From an uncultured Oscillospiraceae bacterium (lineage in GTDB: Bacteria; Bacillota; Clostridia; Oscillospirales; Oscillospiraceae), in contig CAJULM010000035.1 of assembly GCA_910587285.1 (NCBI GenBank), forward strand, positions 1 to 27,503: a stretch of 27,503 nt of DNA. The letters are read 5' to 3'. Under the pieces are notes generated by a model. That model saw only the letters and a program-made list of their open reading frames with translations. It searched no databases and was not told where the DNA came from. Below are positions 6,155-14,690 of this stretch, piece by piece (positions within the stretch are counted from its first letter, which is position 1; each line of letters starts with the position of its first letter). The position numbers were made by a program, and so were the translations under genes.

Positions 6155-9100
6155 ATGTATATGAAAAAAATGAGTAAACTGATGGCCGCCCTGCTGGCGC
6201 TGGCTCTGTGCCTGTCTCTGCTGCCCATAGCCGCGTTCGCGGATGTGGCGGCTGAGGACGCCGCTCTGGCCAGTGAGTACGACGAGATCAAGGAGGCCGC
6301 CAACGACGCCAAGGGCCAGGCGGACCAGGCCAAGAAGGACGCCCAGGAGGCGAAGGACACCGCCGACGATGCCGCCCAGAAGGCCGCCAGCGTGGCGAAC
6401 GGCACCCTCACGGAGCAGGAGCAGATCGTGAAGGACGCCAACCAGGCGGTGGACACCGCTGTGGGCGACGCCAAGAGCGCCGCCGACGCCGCCAAGGACG
6501 CCGCCGACAGGGCCGAGCAGGCGAAGGAGAACGCTGACGCCGCAGCCGCCCAGGCTGCCGCCGACGCCGCCACCGAGGCCGCCGGCAAGGCCCAGGCCGC
6601 CTATGACGACGCCCAGACCGCTGCCGACCGGGCCGAGAAGGCCGCCGCTGAAGCGGCCCAGAAGTTGGCCGAGGCCGAAAAGGCGTACAATGATGCCGTG
6701 GACAATGCCGACGAGGTCGGCGAGGCAGGTATCGTTGCCGCTAAGGCAGAGTTTGACAAGGCCGCCGCAGCCGCCAAGCAGGCCAAGGATGACTTTGACG
6801 CTCTGAGCGATAAGCTGACTGAGGCCGAGAAGGACGCCCAGGACGCCGCCCAGGCCGCCAAGGACGCCCAGGACGCCGCGAAGGACATCGACGCGGCCCA
6901 AGAGGAGCAGAAGCTCAAGGATGCCCAGGAGGCCGCTAAGGAGGCTGCCGAGGCATTGGAGACGGCGAAGGAGGCCCAGGAGACCGCCGAGCAGGCCGTT
7001 ATAACGGCCAATGATGCGAAGGACAAGGCCGACGAGGAATTGGGCAAGGCTCAAACGGACTACAACAAGGCTGAGAAGGCCGCCCAGGAGGCCCAGGCCA
7101 AGGCCGATAAGGCCGCCCAGGACGCCAAGGATGCCCAGGAGGCCGCCGACAAGGCCGCCCAGAACGCCCAGAATCTGGCTGACCAGGTTCAGGGCTATCA
7201 GGACGCCGCCGACAAGGCTGCCCAGGCCGTCAAGGACGCCGAGCAGGCGATCAAAGACCTTCAGGGGCAGCTGACCAAGCTGCAGCAGGAAGCCGCCGGT
7301 AACGAGGCCATGAGGGCTGAGCTGGAAGCGGAGCTTATAAAACAGCAGGGGAAGCTGGAGCAGGCCGAGAGTGATATCGAAACCGCCGAAGGTGAGCTGA
7401 GCGAGGCCAACAGTGCCCTGGCCGCCGCGAAGGAGGACGCCCGAAAGGCCCAGGAGGACCAGGCCGCTGCCGAGGCTGCCCAGGCCGCCGCCAACGAGCT
7501 GGCTGAGCAGGCCGAGGCCGATAAGGCCGCCGCGGAGGAGGCGTGGGAGGCCGCCCAGGCTACCAAGGATGACGCCTACGCCGCTGCCAACGAAGCTGTC
7601 GCCGAGGCCAACCGGGCCCAGGAGGCCGCTGAGGAAGCGGCCCAGAAGGCTCAGGAGGCCAAGGATGCCGCCGACCGGGCGCTGGAGCAGGCCAACGATG
7701 CGGTGAAGGACCTGACTGGAAAGGTTGATGAGCTGAATAAGGACATCGAGAATCTCGACACCGCCAGCCAGAACAAGGCGACCGCCGAGGGCGAGAAGCA
7801 GCAGCTGGCTGATCAGCTGGGCAGTGTGAATGACCCTGCCGATGCCGATACGCTCTATGGCGAAAAGAACAGGGCGGATGCTGAAGTAGAGCGTCTGGAA
7901 ATTGAACTCAATGATTGGCTGGATGAAGAAGTAGGCTTTATTACCAAATACACGAGACGCGAGATTATCGAGCATCGGAATGAGGGCGGTTTCTGGGCTC
8001 AACTTGTTAAGAACTTGTTGTTTGCCTTTGGATCTTCCAGTGATCAGAGCAAAGCAAATAGTGTTATCGAGGCTAAAGAGGCTCAAGAGGCTGCCAATCA
8101 AGCCGTGGCCGACAACCTGACCGATCAGGCCGCCAAGGAGACCGAGATTGAGGGCTACGAGTCCGCCATCGAGGAGATTCTTGAGAAAAATGGCGTGACG
8201 AATGAGGAAGGGCTCGATGAAAAGCAGTCTGAACTGAGCGGAAAGCTCGCTGACGCTAAGAATGAGGCCGCCTCCAAAAAGACCGAAGCTGAGGCCAAGG
8301 CGACCGCCGCCGACACCGCATATCAGACTGCCCAGGAGAAAGCCGACGAGGCCGCCCAGGCTTTGATCGACGCCAACGCCGCCAAGGCCGCTGCCGACGC
8401 CGCGCTGAACAAGGCCAAGGGTGAGTACAATCAGGCTGTGGCCGACGCTGAGAGCAAGGCCAACCAGGCTGAGACCGACAAGCTCGCCGCCGACAAGGCG
8501 CTGACCGATGCCCAGGCCGCCGCCGACAGGGCCGCCGATGATGCCCGCGAAGCCGGCCTGGCCAAGAGCAAGGCTGAGCAGGATTTGGCCGGTGCCCAGA
8601 GTCGTGCGGAGGCCGCCCAGGCTGAGATTGACAGGCTCACCGCTTTGCTGGAGAATCTGCCCACTGCCGACAGCTATGCCGGTCGGATCAATGAGTTGGA
8701 GAGGCAGATCAAAGACCAGCAGGATATCTTGAAGAAGGCTCAGGACGACCAGGACATCGCCGACCGGGAGCTGGCCGATGCCCAGAGTGCCGCCCAAAAG
8801 GCCGCTGAGGACGCCCAGGCTGCCCAGGAGGCCGCTCAGAAGGCCAAGGACGCCGCCGACAAGGCCGCTCAGGAGGCCAAAGCCGCCGCCGATGCCAAGT
8901 CCGACGCCGAGACCGCGCTGAAGGATGCGGAGGACGCCGTCAAGGATGCGGAGGACATCGTCAAGAATGCCGAGGCTGACAAGAAGCTGAAGGACAAAGA
9001 GGTTGAGAAGGCTGAGAAGGCCGTCGAGGCTGCCGAGGACGCCAAGGACGCCGCCGAGGAGGCGCTGAAGAAGGTATCTGACGCCGCCGAAAAGCTTGAG

Positions 9101-9877
9101 GAGGCCCAGAAGGCCCAGGAGGCCTACAACCTCGCGCTCATCGCCAAGACGAAAGCTGAGGAGGCTGTCAATGCCGCCCTGGAGGCCGTCAAGGAGTTTG
9201 GAATCAACCTGGACGACCACAGCTGGGACGGCAACGAGACCCTTAAGGCGCTGAAGGAGAACCTGGAGAAGCTCATCGCTGAGGCTGAGAAGGCTGCCGA
9301 TAAGGTCGAGGAGGCCAAAAAGGCCGCCGACGAGGCCCAGGATGCCGCCGACAAGGCCGTTGAGGACGCCGAGGAGGCTCAGCGCCGCGCCGACGAGGAG
9401 GAGAGCCGCCGGGATGATCTGCTGGACCAGGGCGATCTGAACACCATGGACGATCTGACCACCATCGACGACGAGGCCGTGCCTCTGGCCGCGGGCCCTG
9501 TGACCCGCGCGGAGTTCGTTGACTACCTGTGGCGTCATGAGGGCGAGCCCGCTCCCGCGACCGACACCGTGCTCTTCACCGACGTGACCACGGAGCACGA
9601 GTACGCCCCGGCCATCGCGTGGGCTCAGTCCGTCGGACTCATCTCCGGCTATGAGGACGGCTCCTTCCAGCCCGACGAGCTGGTGACTGTGGCCGCTGTA
9701 CGGGACATCCTGGACAACTTCGCCCAGGTGTTCGGCACCAACGCTGTGGCTGTTGCCGACCTTACCACCCTGACGGGTGAGGAGGACGAGGCCGTGCTCA
9801 ACTGCGACGAGATTCTGGCTGAATTCTTCGGCGAGGAGTACATTCTCGCCGAGGTTGAGGATGAAATCGCGGCTTAA
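6155..9877 (+). CDS. Giant Ala-rich coiled-coil surface protein with SLH domain
   Basis: A 1240-residue secreted protein. A signal peptide spans residues 1-29 (MYMKKMSKLMAALLALALCL, then ending near AAFA). Residues about 35-1100 are almost continuous Ala/Lys/Glu/Asp/Gln-rich coiled coil (AKDAADRAEQAKENADAAAA-like). About residues 583-645 are different: aromatic and less Ala-rich (NDWLDEEVGFITKYTRREII ... FWAQLVKNLLFAFG), encoded by more AT-rich DNA and placed almost at the midpoint. Residues about 1115-1185 are an S-layer homology domain (VTRAEFVDYLWRHEG, FTDV, APAIAWAQSVGLISGYEDGS, FQPDELVT); only one full repeat and a partial second are seen, against the usual three. ATG 6155 has AGG 7 bases upstream. 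It is probably a cell-wall-anchored stalk or adhesin controlled by the upstream riboswitches. Function is inferred. Confidence 0.88.
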   Translation: MYMKKMSKLMAALLALALCLSLLPIAAFADVAAEDAALASEYDEIKEAANDAKGQADQAKKDAQEAKDTADDAAQKAASVANGTLTEQEQIVKDANQAVDTAVGDAKSAADAAKDAADRAEQAKENADAAAAQAAADAATEAAGKAQAAYDDAQTAADRAEKAAAEAAQKLAEAEKAYNDAVDNADEVGEAGIVAAKAEFDKAAAAAKQAKDDFDALSDKLTEAEKDAQDAAQAAKDAQDAAKDIDAAQEEQKLKDAQEAAKEAAEALETAKEAQETAEQAVITANDAKDKADEELGKAQTDYNKAEKAAQEAQAKADKAAQDAKDAQEAADKAAQNAQNLADQVQGYQDAADKAAQAVKDAEQAIKDLQGQLTKLQQEAAGNEAMRAELEAELIKQQGKLEQAESDIETAEGELSEANSALAAAKEDARKAQEDQAAAEAAQAAANELAEQAEADKAAAEEAWEAAQATKDDAYAAANEAVAEANRAQEAAEEAAQKAQEAKDAADRALEQANDAVKDLTGKVDELNKDIENLDTASQNKATAEGEKQQLADQLGSVNDPADADTLYGEKNRADAEVERLEIELNDWLDEEVGFITKYTRREIIEHRNEGGFWAQLVKNLLFAFGSSSDQSKANSVIEAKEAQEAANQAVADNLTDQAAKETEIEGYESAIEEILEKNGVTNEEGLDEKQSELSGKLADAKNEAASKKTEAEAKATAADTAYQTAQEKADEAAQALIDANAAKAAADAALNKAKGEYNQAVADAESKANQAETDKLAADKALTDAQAAADRAADDAREAGLAKSKAEQDLAGAQSRAEAAQAEIDRLTALLENLPTADSYAGRINELERQIKDQQDILKKAQDDQDIADRELADAQSAAQKAAEDAQAAQEAAQKAKDAADKAAQEAKAAADAKSDAETALKDAEDAVKDAEDIVKNAEADKKLKDKEVEKAEKAVEAAEDAKDAAEEALKKVSDAAEKLEEAQKAQEAYNLALIAKTKAEEAVNAALEAVKEFGINLDDHSWDGNETLKALKENLEKLIAEAEKAADKVEEAKKAADEAQDAADKAVEDAEEAQRRADEEESRRDDLLDQGDLNTMDDLTTIDDEAVPLAAGPVTRAEFVDYLWRHEGEPAPATDTVLFTDVTTEHEYAPAIAWAQSVGLISGYEDGSFQPDELVTVAAVRDILDNFAQVFGTNAVAVADLTTLTGEEDEAVLNCDEILAEFFGEEYILAEVEDEIAA

Positions 9878-9910
9878 CACCCGATATGCCCCACGCTTGG
9901 GAGAGCGCAA

Positions 9911-9944
9911 AAGAAGGCCCCGGGATTACTCCCGGGGCCTTCTT
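9911..9944. terminator. Strong bidirectional terminator
   Basis: AAGAAGGCCCCGGG and its perfect complement, 14-bp stem with a 6-base loop, with T-rich tracts on both sides. It ends the surface protein gene on the plus strand and the sugar operon (HAD gene) on the minus strand. Confidence 0.92.
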
Positions 9945-10085
9945 TATTTGTCCGCCTCGCTGCCCCGCCATCTCCACGCGGGTTACTGGGGTCCGTACAG
10001 CATTGCCGATGAAACCGAGGGCATTTTGTGCCCCGGACAGGAGAACGGGCGGACGTATGTTTGGCAGCTGCGCACGTTTTCCAAT

Positions 10086-10733
10086 TTAGAAAATATCCAG
10101 CAGGTTGGAGAAACACGCAAGGTCATAGTCCTCCAGCCCGCAGCCCTTGGCATCGCCAAACAGCGCCAGTGCTGTCATGCTGCCTGCCTTGGCGGCTTCA
10201 ATGCCCGCCTTAGCATCCTCGACCACCGCGCAGTCCGCCGGAACAAAACCGAGTTTCTGCGCGGCGAGGAGGAATACTTCTGGGTCTGGCTTGGAGCGGG
10301 TGATATCGGTGCCATCGGCGACGGCATCAAAGAAATTGCCTAAGCCGATCTGCCCCAGGATCAGTTTTGTATTCCTACTGGACGAGCCAATGGCCAGCTT
10401 ATAACCCCTATTGCGCAAGGAGACGAGGGTATCCTTTACTTCGCCGGAGAGATCCATCGGGCTCATGCTTTTTAGCAGCTTTTGATAGGTGCCGTTTTTC
10501 CAGGAAGCAAATGTCTCTTTTTCCTCCCGGGTGTACTCCCTGCCTGATTGCTCCAGTATGATCTCCAGACTGGCCATCCGGCTCACGCCCCGAAGGCGGT
10601 CGTTGATCTCCTTGTCAAAGTAGATGCCCAACCGATCCGCCAGAGCCTTCCACGCCTGATAGTGGAACTTGTCTGTAAAACAGATGACTCCGTCAAGGTC
10701 GAAAATGATGGCCTTTTTTTGGAATTTTACCAT
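10086..10733 (-). CDS. Beta-phosphoglucomutase-like HAD phosphatase/mutase
   Basis: A 215-residue HAD-superfamily enzyme. Motif I is FDLDGVICFTD with the DxD pair; then come HYQAWKALAD and the RLRGVSR cap motif typical of beta-phosphoglucomutases, motif II GSSSRNT, the motif III lysine in RSKPDPEVF and motif IV VVEDAKAGIEAAKAG. The family converts beta-glucose 1-phosphate to glucose 6-phosphate, although some members are plain sugar-phosphate phosphatases. ATG 10733 has GAGGAG about 8 bases upstream; an in-frame TTG further up has none. It is the last gene of the sugar operon, and its ribosome site overlaps the end of the GH3 gene. Its partner is probably the GH3 enzyme, which could supply a sugar 1-phosphate. 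Confidence 0.85.
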   Translation of the reverse strand: MVKFQKKAIIFDLDGVICFTDKFHYQAWKALADRLGIYFDKEINDRLRGVSRMASLEIILEQSGREYTREEKETFASWKNGTYQKLLKSMSPMDLSGEVKDTLVSLRNRGYKLAIGSSSRNTKLILGQIGLGNFFDAVADGTDITRSKPDPEVFLLAAQKLGFVPADCAVVEDAKAGIEAAKAGSMTALALFGDAKGCGLEDYDLACFSNLLDIF

Positions 10734-10748
10734 AGATCTTCTCCTCAA

Positions 10749-12440
10749 TTACAACGCTGCCCCCCAGATCCCACCGCAGAAGGGGTCTACAGGAGATATG
10801 CCATAGAAGGGGCTTCTGCCGGTGATCTTCTCGATCAAGCAGTCCAACACGGCGTCCGAGTTGTTGTAGCAGTTGATAAATGTACGGATCATGGGGACAT
10901 CCACAAAATGATACGGGTCGCCGAGTGAGACAAACATGGTGGGAATATCCCGCACGAGCTGGGGCGATTCACCACAGGCTTTGGGCATATAGCGCAGGCG
11001 GTTTACCGTGTCGTTTCCTCCAGTGACCATGTTCGCAACATATAAAATCAGATCAAACCGGGCTTTCAGCTCCTGTACCGGCGCGGTAAAGGTCTCCGCC
11101 AGTTCCCTTCCCTCCAGGCACGTTACCTGAAAGCCTTCCGCTTCCAGGCGGGTGATCACGCCATGTTTGCATTTGAATCCGCCGCGGAAAGCCGGATTGT
11201 CCCCCAAAATGTGCAGCCATATCCTCCCGCGGGTCCGGGGGGTGACGGGGAGCAGCGACTGGGTATCCTTTACCAGCGTAATGGCCCGGTCGGCGCAATT
11301 ACGGGCCATGTCCCGGTGCTTTGCGCTGCCCACTACGGCAGCGCAGTCGTCAGCTGTGAACTCTGACCGATCGACCAGCCCAAGCGAGGCTTTCAGCGCC
11401 AGCACCCTTGTCACCGCCTGATCCAGCCGCTGGGGGGAAATGATGCCTGTTTGGGCGTCTTCCAGTAAACTTTCAAAGTCCTCCTCCAGATTCCGGCCAA
11501 ATAAGAACATATCGCATCCAGCGTTTACGCAGGCCGCCGGAATCCGCCGCCGGGGCAGCGCGCACCCCAGCCCGGTCATGGAGGCGGAGTCCGTAATCAC
11601 CGCCCCATTGAAACCCAGTTTTTCCCGCAATAGGCCGTTGACCAATTCCGGGGACAAGGACGCCGGGAGGATGTCCTCATCTCGAATCCCCGGCCGCAGC
11701 CGGCGGCTGTACGCCGGCTGAAGGATATGCCCTACCATCACCGTCTGGGCCCCCTGGTCGATCAGCGCTTGATAAACCCGGCCATAGGAGGCGTCCCACT
11801 GTTCGCAGGACAGGCTGTTGATGGACGAAATCAGGTGCTGGTCCCGTTCATCCACCCCGTCACCGGGAAAATGCTTGAGGGCCACCGCCATATTGTGCCG
11901 GCCAATCCCTCGCAGGTACGCCCCCGCAAAGGCAATCACCCGGTCCGGGTCATCGCCGTAGGTGCGGGTGTTGATGATGGGGTTGCGCCAGTTATAGTGG
12001 ATATCCACCACAGGAGAAAAGGAGTAGTTCACCCCCACTGCGGCGCCTTCCGCACCGCAGACTTCCCCCAGCATCTCGGCGTAGGCCGGATCGCCGGTGG
12101 CTGCGACCTCAAGCTGGCTGGCAAATTCTGTGCCGTCCACGGCCACACCGCTGCCGCCGTTTTCCAAATTGGCCGAAACCAGCAGCGGGATATCCACCTG
12201 GCTCTGGAGAAAATCCACCCGCTCCTTGATGGTTCGCGCCGGGGCTGTGCGGAACGTGACCCCGCCGTAGGGAATCGTCTGATAGCGCAGCAGCAGTTCC
12301 TCGCTGGACTCCCCGGGGGACACGCAGCAGATGAGCTGCCCCACTTTTTCCCGCAGGGTCAGCCGCTCCAGTGTCTGAAACACCCAGTCACACTGGCTGT
12401 CGCTGAGATAGAACGGTTTTTTCTTAAGTGCTTCTCTCAT
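10749..12440 (-). CDS. Glycoside hydrolase family 3 protein (NagZ-like, Asp-His type)
   Basis: A 563-residue GH3 enzyme without a signal peptide, so cytoplasmic. The catalytic nucleophile is the Asp of GFNGAVITDSASMTGL. The KHFPGDG motif and the nearby DQHL give the conserved His loop (DSHL in NagZ) that acts as acid/base in the His-type subfamily. This subfamily includes beta-N-acetylglucosaminidases and at least one characterised phosphorylase. The remaining C-terminal part (about 370-563) resembles the second GH3 domain. The start overlaps the lactonase stop (ATGA), so the two are translationally coupled. Substrate is unknown. Its co-operon beta-phosphoglucomutase-like HAD makes phosphorolysis of a beta-glucoside plausible. 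Confidence 0.88.
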   Translation of the reverse strand: MREALKKKPFYLSDSQCDWVFQTLERLTLREKVGQLICCVSPGESSEELLLRYQTIPYGGVTFRTAPARTIKERVDFLQSQVDIPLLVSANLENGGSGVAVDGTEFASQLEVAATGDPAYAEMLGEVCGAEGAAVGVNYSFSPVVDIHYNWRNPIINTRTYGDDPDRVIAFAGAYLRGIGRHNMAVALKHFPGDGVDERDQHLISSINSLSCEQWDASYGRVYQALIDQGAQTVMVGHILQPAYSRRLRPGIRDEDILPASLSPELVNGLLREKLGFNGAVITDSASMTGLGCALPRRRIPAACVNAGCDMFLFGRNLEEDFESLLEDAQTGIISPQRLDQAVTRVLALKASLGLVDRSEFTADDCAAVVGSAKHRDMARNCADRAITLVKDTQSLLPVTPRTRGRIWLHILGDNPAFRGGFKCKHGVITRLEAEGFQVTCLEGRELAETFTAPVQELKARFDLILYVANMVTGGNDTVNRLRYMPKACGESPQLVRDIPTMFVSLGDPYHFVDVPMIRTFINCYNNSDAVLDCLIEKITGRSPFYGISPVDPFCGGIWGAAL

Positions 12441-13660
12441 GCCCGATCTTCCTCCGGGTACAAAAACCGCAGTGCCGTAGGGGTGGGAAGGGAAGGCTCC
12501 GAGACTGGCTCCAGCGCTCCTGTCTGCTGGTCGATGCGGTAGACCACCGCCTTCTCGCTGGCTACACAGGTGACAATCAGGAACCGGCCCTCCCGGTCAA
12601 TCTGGATGCCCCGGGTCATGAAATCGCAGTTGGTGACGCAGTGGTTTTTCACTGTCAGCACCCCGGTGTCGGGCTCCAGCTCCAGCTGGCAGACCACCCT
12701 TTGGGTGTTGTTTGCGTAGACGAAACGACCGTTGGGATGAACCTGCACATCAATGCCCCAGGGGTGCAGGTCCGCGCCCAGCAGGCTGAAGGCGCTGCCC
12801 TTGACGGAGGGGTCCATGATATCCACGCGAGAGATCCGCTCCAGCGTTCCCGCGCTCCGATCCAGGCGGTAGCTGCACAGGTGTCCGTCATACTCGTTTT
12901 GTATCAGAACGTAGGGAGTATTTTTGACGAAACAGGCGTGCCGCGGGGAGGAGCCGTAATCAGACTGGAACACGGACAGCTTGTCCAGCTTCTGAGTCTC
13001 CCGGTTCAGCCGGCACACCCAAATGTTGTCGCCCCCCTTGTTGGGGATGATGACGAAGTCCTCGTCGTTGATGACCACGCTGTGGGGGTGGGCGCTGGCG
13101 TGCTCTATCGGATCAATGCCTGTGCCGTCCAGCACCAGCCGGTCCAGCAGCTTACCAATGCCCCCGTCCTCCCGGATGGCAAACAGGCTGACGCATCCCT
13201 CGTCCCGGACCGCGCGAGGGGTGATCTCCCCGTCCTTGATGTCGAAGCGGGAGCAGTAGAATTTGGAGCCGTGGTTGGCTACCAGCAGGTATTTTCCGGT
13301 TCGGTCCAGCGTCACGTAGCAGGTACTGGCCCCGGCGGCGAAGGATTGGTTGATCAGCGTCAGCTTTTCTGCCTTTAGATCCAGCGCAGCCGCCGTCACG
13401 CCGCCGCCAAAGCCCCGACCCTTGAAGTCGTGTTCTTCATTACCGCAATAGATATACCGTTGGTCCGGGGAGACCACCAGGGTGCTGGGGCTTTCCAGTC
13501 CGTGGAGCTGGTCGCACACGCTCACTGCGCCTGTCTGCGCGTCCACCCGGCACAATGTCAGGCAGTCACAGGCGCCTTGAAAATTAGGGGTGGTCAGCTG
13601 AGTCCAGTACTGATCCCCAAAACCGCCAAAACACGCATAAAAATGATCGTTTTTTTCCAT
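12437..13660 (-). CDS. Lactonase family protein, seven-bladed beta-propeller
   Basis: A 407-residue member of the 6-phosphogluconolactonase (Pgl/YbhE) type lactonase family (PF10282). Repeated propeller blades each begin with a phrase like LTLCRVDAQTGAVS, PSTLVVSPDQRYIYCGNE, CYVTLDRTGKYLLVANHGS, HSVVINDEDFVIIPNKG and HPWGIDVQVHPNGRFVYANN. The conserved ASAHPHSV and LGADLHPWGI segments fit the family. It would hydrolyse a sugar lactone in the cytoplasm, but the specific lactone is not visible. I chose ATG 13660, with AAGGAAG about 8 bases upstream. It sits between the permease and GH3 genes of the sugar operon. Confidence 0.88.
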   Translation of the reverse strand: MEKNDHFYACFGGFGDQYWTQLTTPNFQGACDCLTLCRVDAQTGAVSVCDQLHGLESPSTLVVSPDQRYIYCGNEEHDFKGRGFGGGVTAAALDLKAEKLTLINQSFAAGASTCYVTLDRTGKYLLVANHGSKFYCSRFDIKDGEITPRAVRDEGCVSLFAIREDGGIGKLLDRLVLDGTGIDPIEHASAHPHSVVINDEDFVIIPNKGGDNIWVCRLNRETQKLDKLSVFQSDYGSSPRHACFVKNTPYVLIQNEYDGHLCSYRLDRSAGTLERISRVDIMDPSVKGSAFSLLGADLHPWGIDVQVHPNGRFVYANNTQRVVCQLELEPDTGVLTVKNHCVTNCDFMTRGIQIDREGRFLIVTCVASEKAVVYRIDQQTGALEPVSEPSLPTPTALRFLYPEEDRA

Positions 13661-13714
13661 AGCTTTCACTTCCTTTTTCGTAGAATCCGTTATTGAAAGG
13701 CGCATTCCTCAGCG

Positions 13715-14677
13715 CTACGCTTTTGACGCGCTGCGTTTGGAGACGGCGTCCAGCACCACGGCCACCATCAGCATCAGGCCCTTGAAGATGTCCTGGGAAT
13801 TGGTGTTCATCCCCATCATGTTCAACCCCACGGACAAGGTGCCGATGATAATCACGCCGGTCACGATGCCGGAGGTCTTGCCGGTGCCGCCCATGACGGA
13901 CACGCCGCCCAGAACGGCGGCCGAAATCACATCGCTGCTCAGCGACCCGCCCGCGAAGGGACTGCCGGAAAACGTGCGGGACATACACACCAGGCCGGCC
14001 ACTCCCACCAGGGCGCCGCCGATGATGCTGGCGATGTACTTGATTTGGTTCACGTTGATGCCGGACAGGCGAGCCACATCGTCGCTGCCGCCCACGGCAA
14101 ACAGATAGCGCCCGAGATAGGTCTTTCGGAACACAAACGCAACGATGACTGCCAGCACCAGAAAGATGATGGTGGAGATGGGGATCAGGTTAAAAATATA
14201 CCCCTGCCCCAGCCACTTGATGGACTCCGGAAGGCCGTAAATGGTCTTGTTTCGGGCGACGATGCAGGCCAAGCCGCTGACCGCGGTGCCCATAGCCATA
14301 GAGATCACCAGCCGGCTGATTTTAAAGCGGATGGAGATCCAGCAGGTCAGGCAGAAAATAATTACCGCTCCCAGCACGCCCGCGGCCATCGCTATCCAAA
14401 TGGGCACCCCGGCGGAGTAAAGGAAGGCGGCCAGCGTCCCAGTAAAGGCATAGACCTGGCCGGTGGAGAAGTCCAGGTTGCCGGTAATCATCAAAAACGA
14501 GACGCCCAGCGCGGCAATACCCATCGTGGTGACCTGCCTGACGATAGAGATCAGGTTGCTGACCGAGAAAAACGCGGCGCCGCACTGCACTCCGAAGAAA
14601 ATGATGAGCGCAACCAAAATCAACTGGGCACTGCATTTGCTCAGCAGGTTTGCCCCCTTTTTCAGCACATTGTTCAT
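13715..14677 (-). CDS. CUT2-type sugar ABC transporter permease (RbsC-like)
   Basis: A 320-residue inner-membrane permease of the ribose/galactose/xylose branch (BPD_transp_2). It has about eight to ten hydrophobic segments. Hallmarks are LDFSTGQVYAFTGTLAA near residue 70, the GGSDDVARLSGINV loop near residue 205, and the GGVSVMGGTGKTSGIVTG segment near 265. ATG 14677 has GAGGTGAGG upstream. It follows the ATPase by 13 bases and is the only permease, so it presumably works as a homodimer with the ATPase and the lipoprotein. Confidence 0.94.
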   Translation of the reverse strand: MNNVLKKGANLLSKCSAQLILVALIIFFGVQCGAAFFSVSNLISIVRQVTTMGIAALGVSFLMITGNLDFSTGQVYAFTGTLAAFLYSAGVPIWIAMAAGVLGAVIIFCLTCWISIRFKISRLVISMAMGTAVSGLACIVARNKTIYGLPESIKWLGQGYIFNLIPISTIIFLVLAVIVAFVFRKTYLGRYLFAVGGSDDVARLSGINVNQIKYIASIIGGALVGVAGLVCMSRTFSGSPFAGGSLSSDVISAAVLGGVSVMGGTGKTSGIVTGVIIIGTLSVGLNMMGMNTNSQDIFKGLMLMVAVVLDAVSKRSASKA

Positions 14678-14690
14678 AGTCCTCACCTCA

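Noticed and set aside
5902..6177. ORF across aptamers 2 and 3
   Set aside because: Pure translation of structured RNA; the real start of the surface gene is 6155 in another frame.
6300..9400. Short direct repeats of the GCCGCCGAC/AAGGCC type as a CRISPR or satellite array
   Set aside because: They are codon-level repeats of a coiled-coil protein in one open frame, without constant repeat length or unique spacers.
6002..9910. A 1302-codon open frame antisense to the giant coiled-coil gene
   Set aside because: It is a composition shadow: the GC-rich Ala/Lys/Asp/Glu codons rarely give stop codons on the other strand. The translation is Leu/Gly/Val repeats without signal, domain or ribosome site, while the plus-strand frame has a signal peptide and SLH domain.
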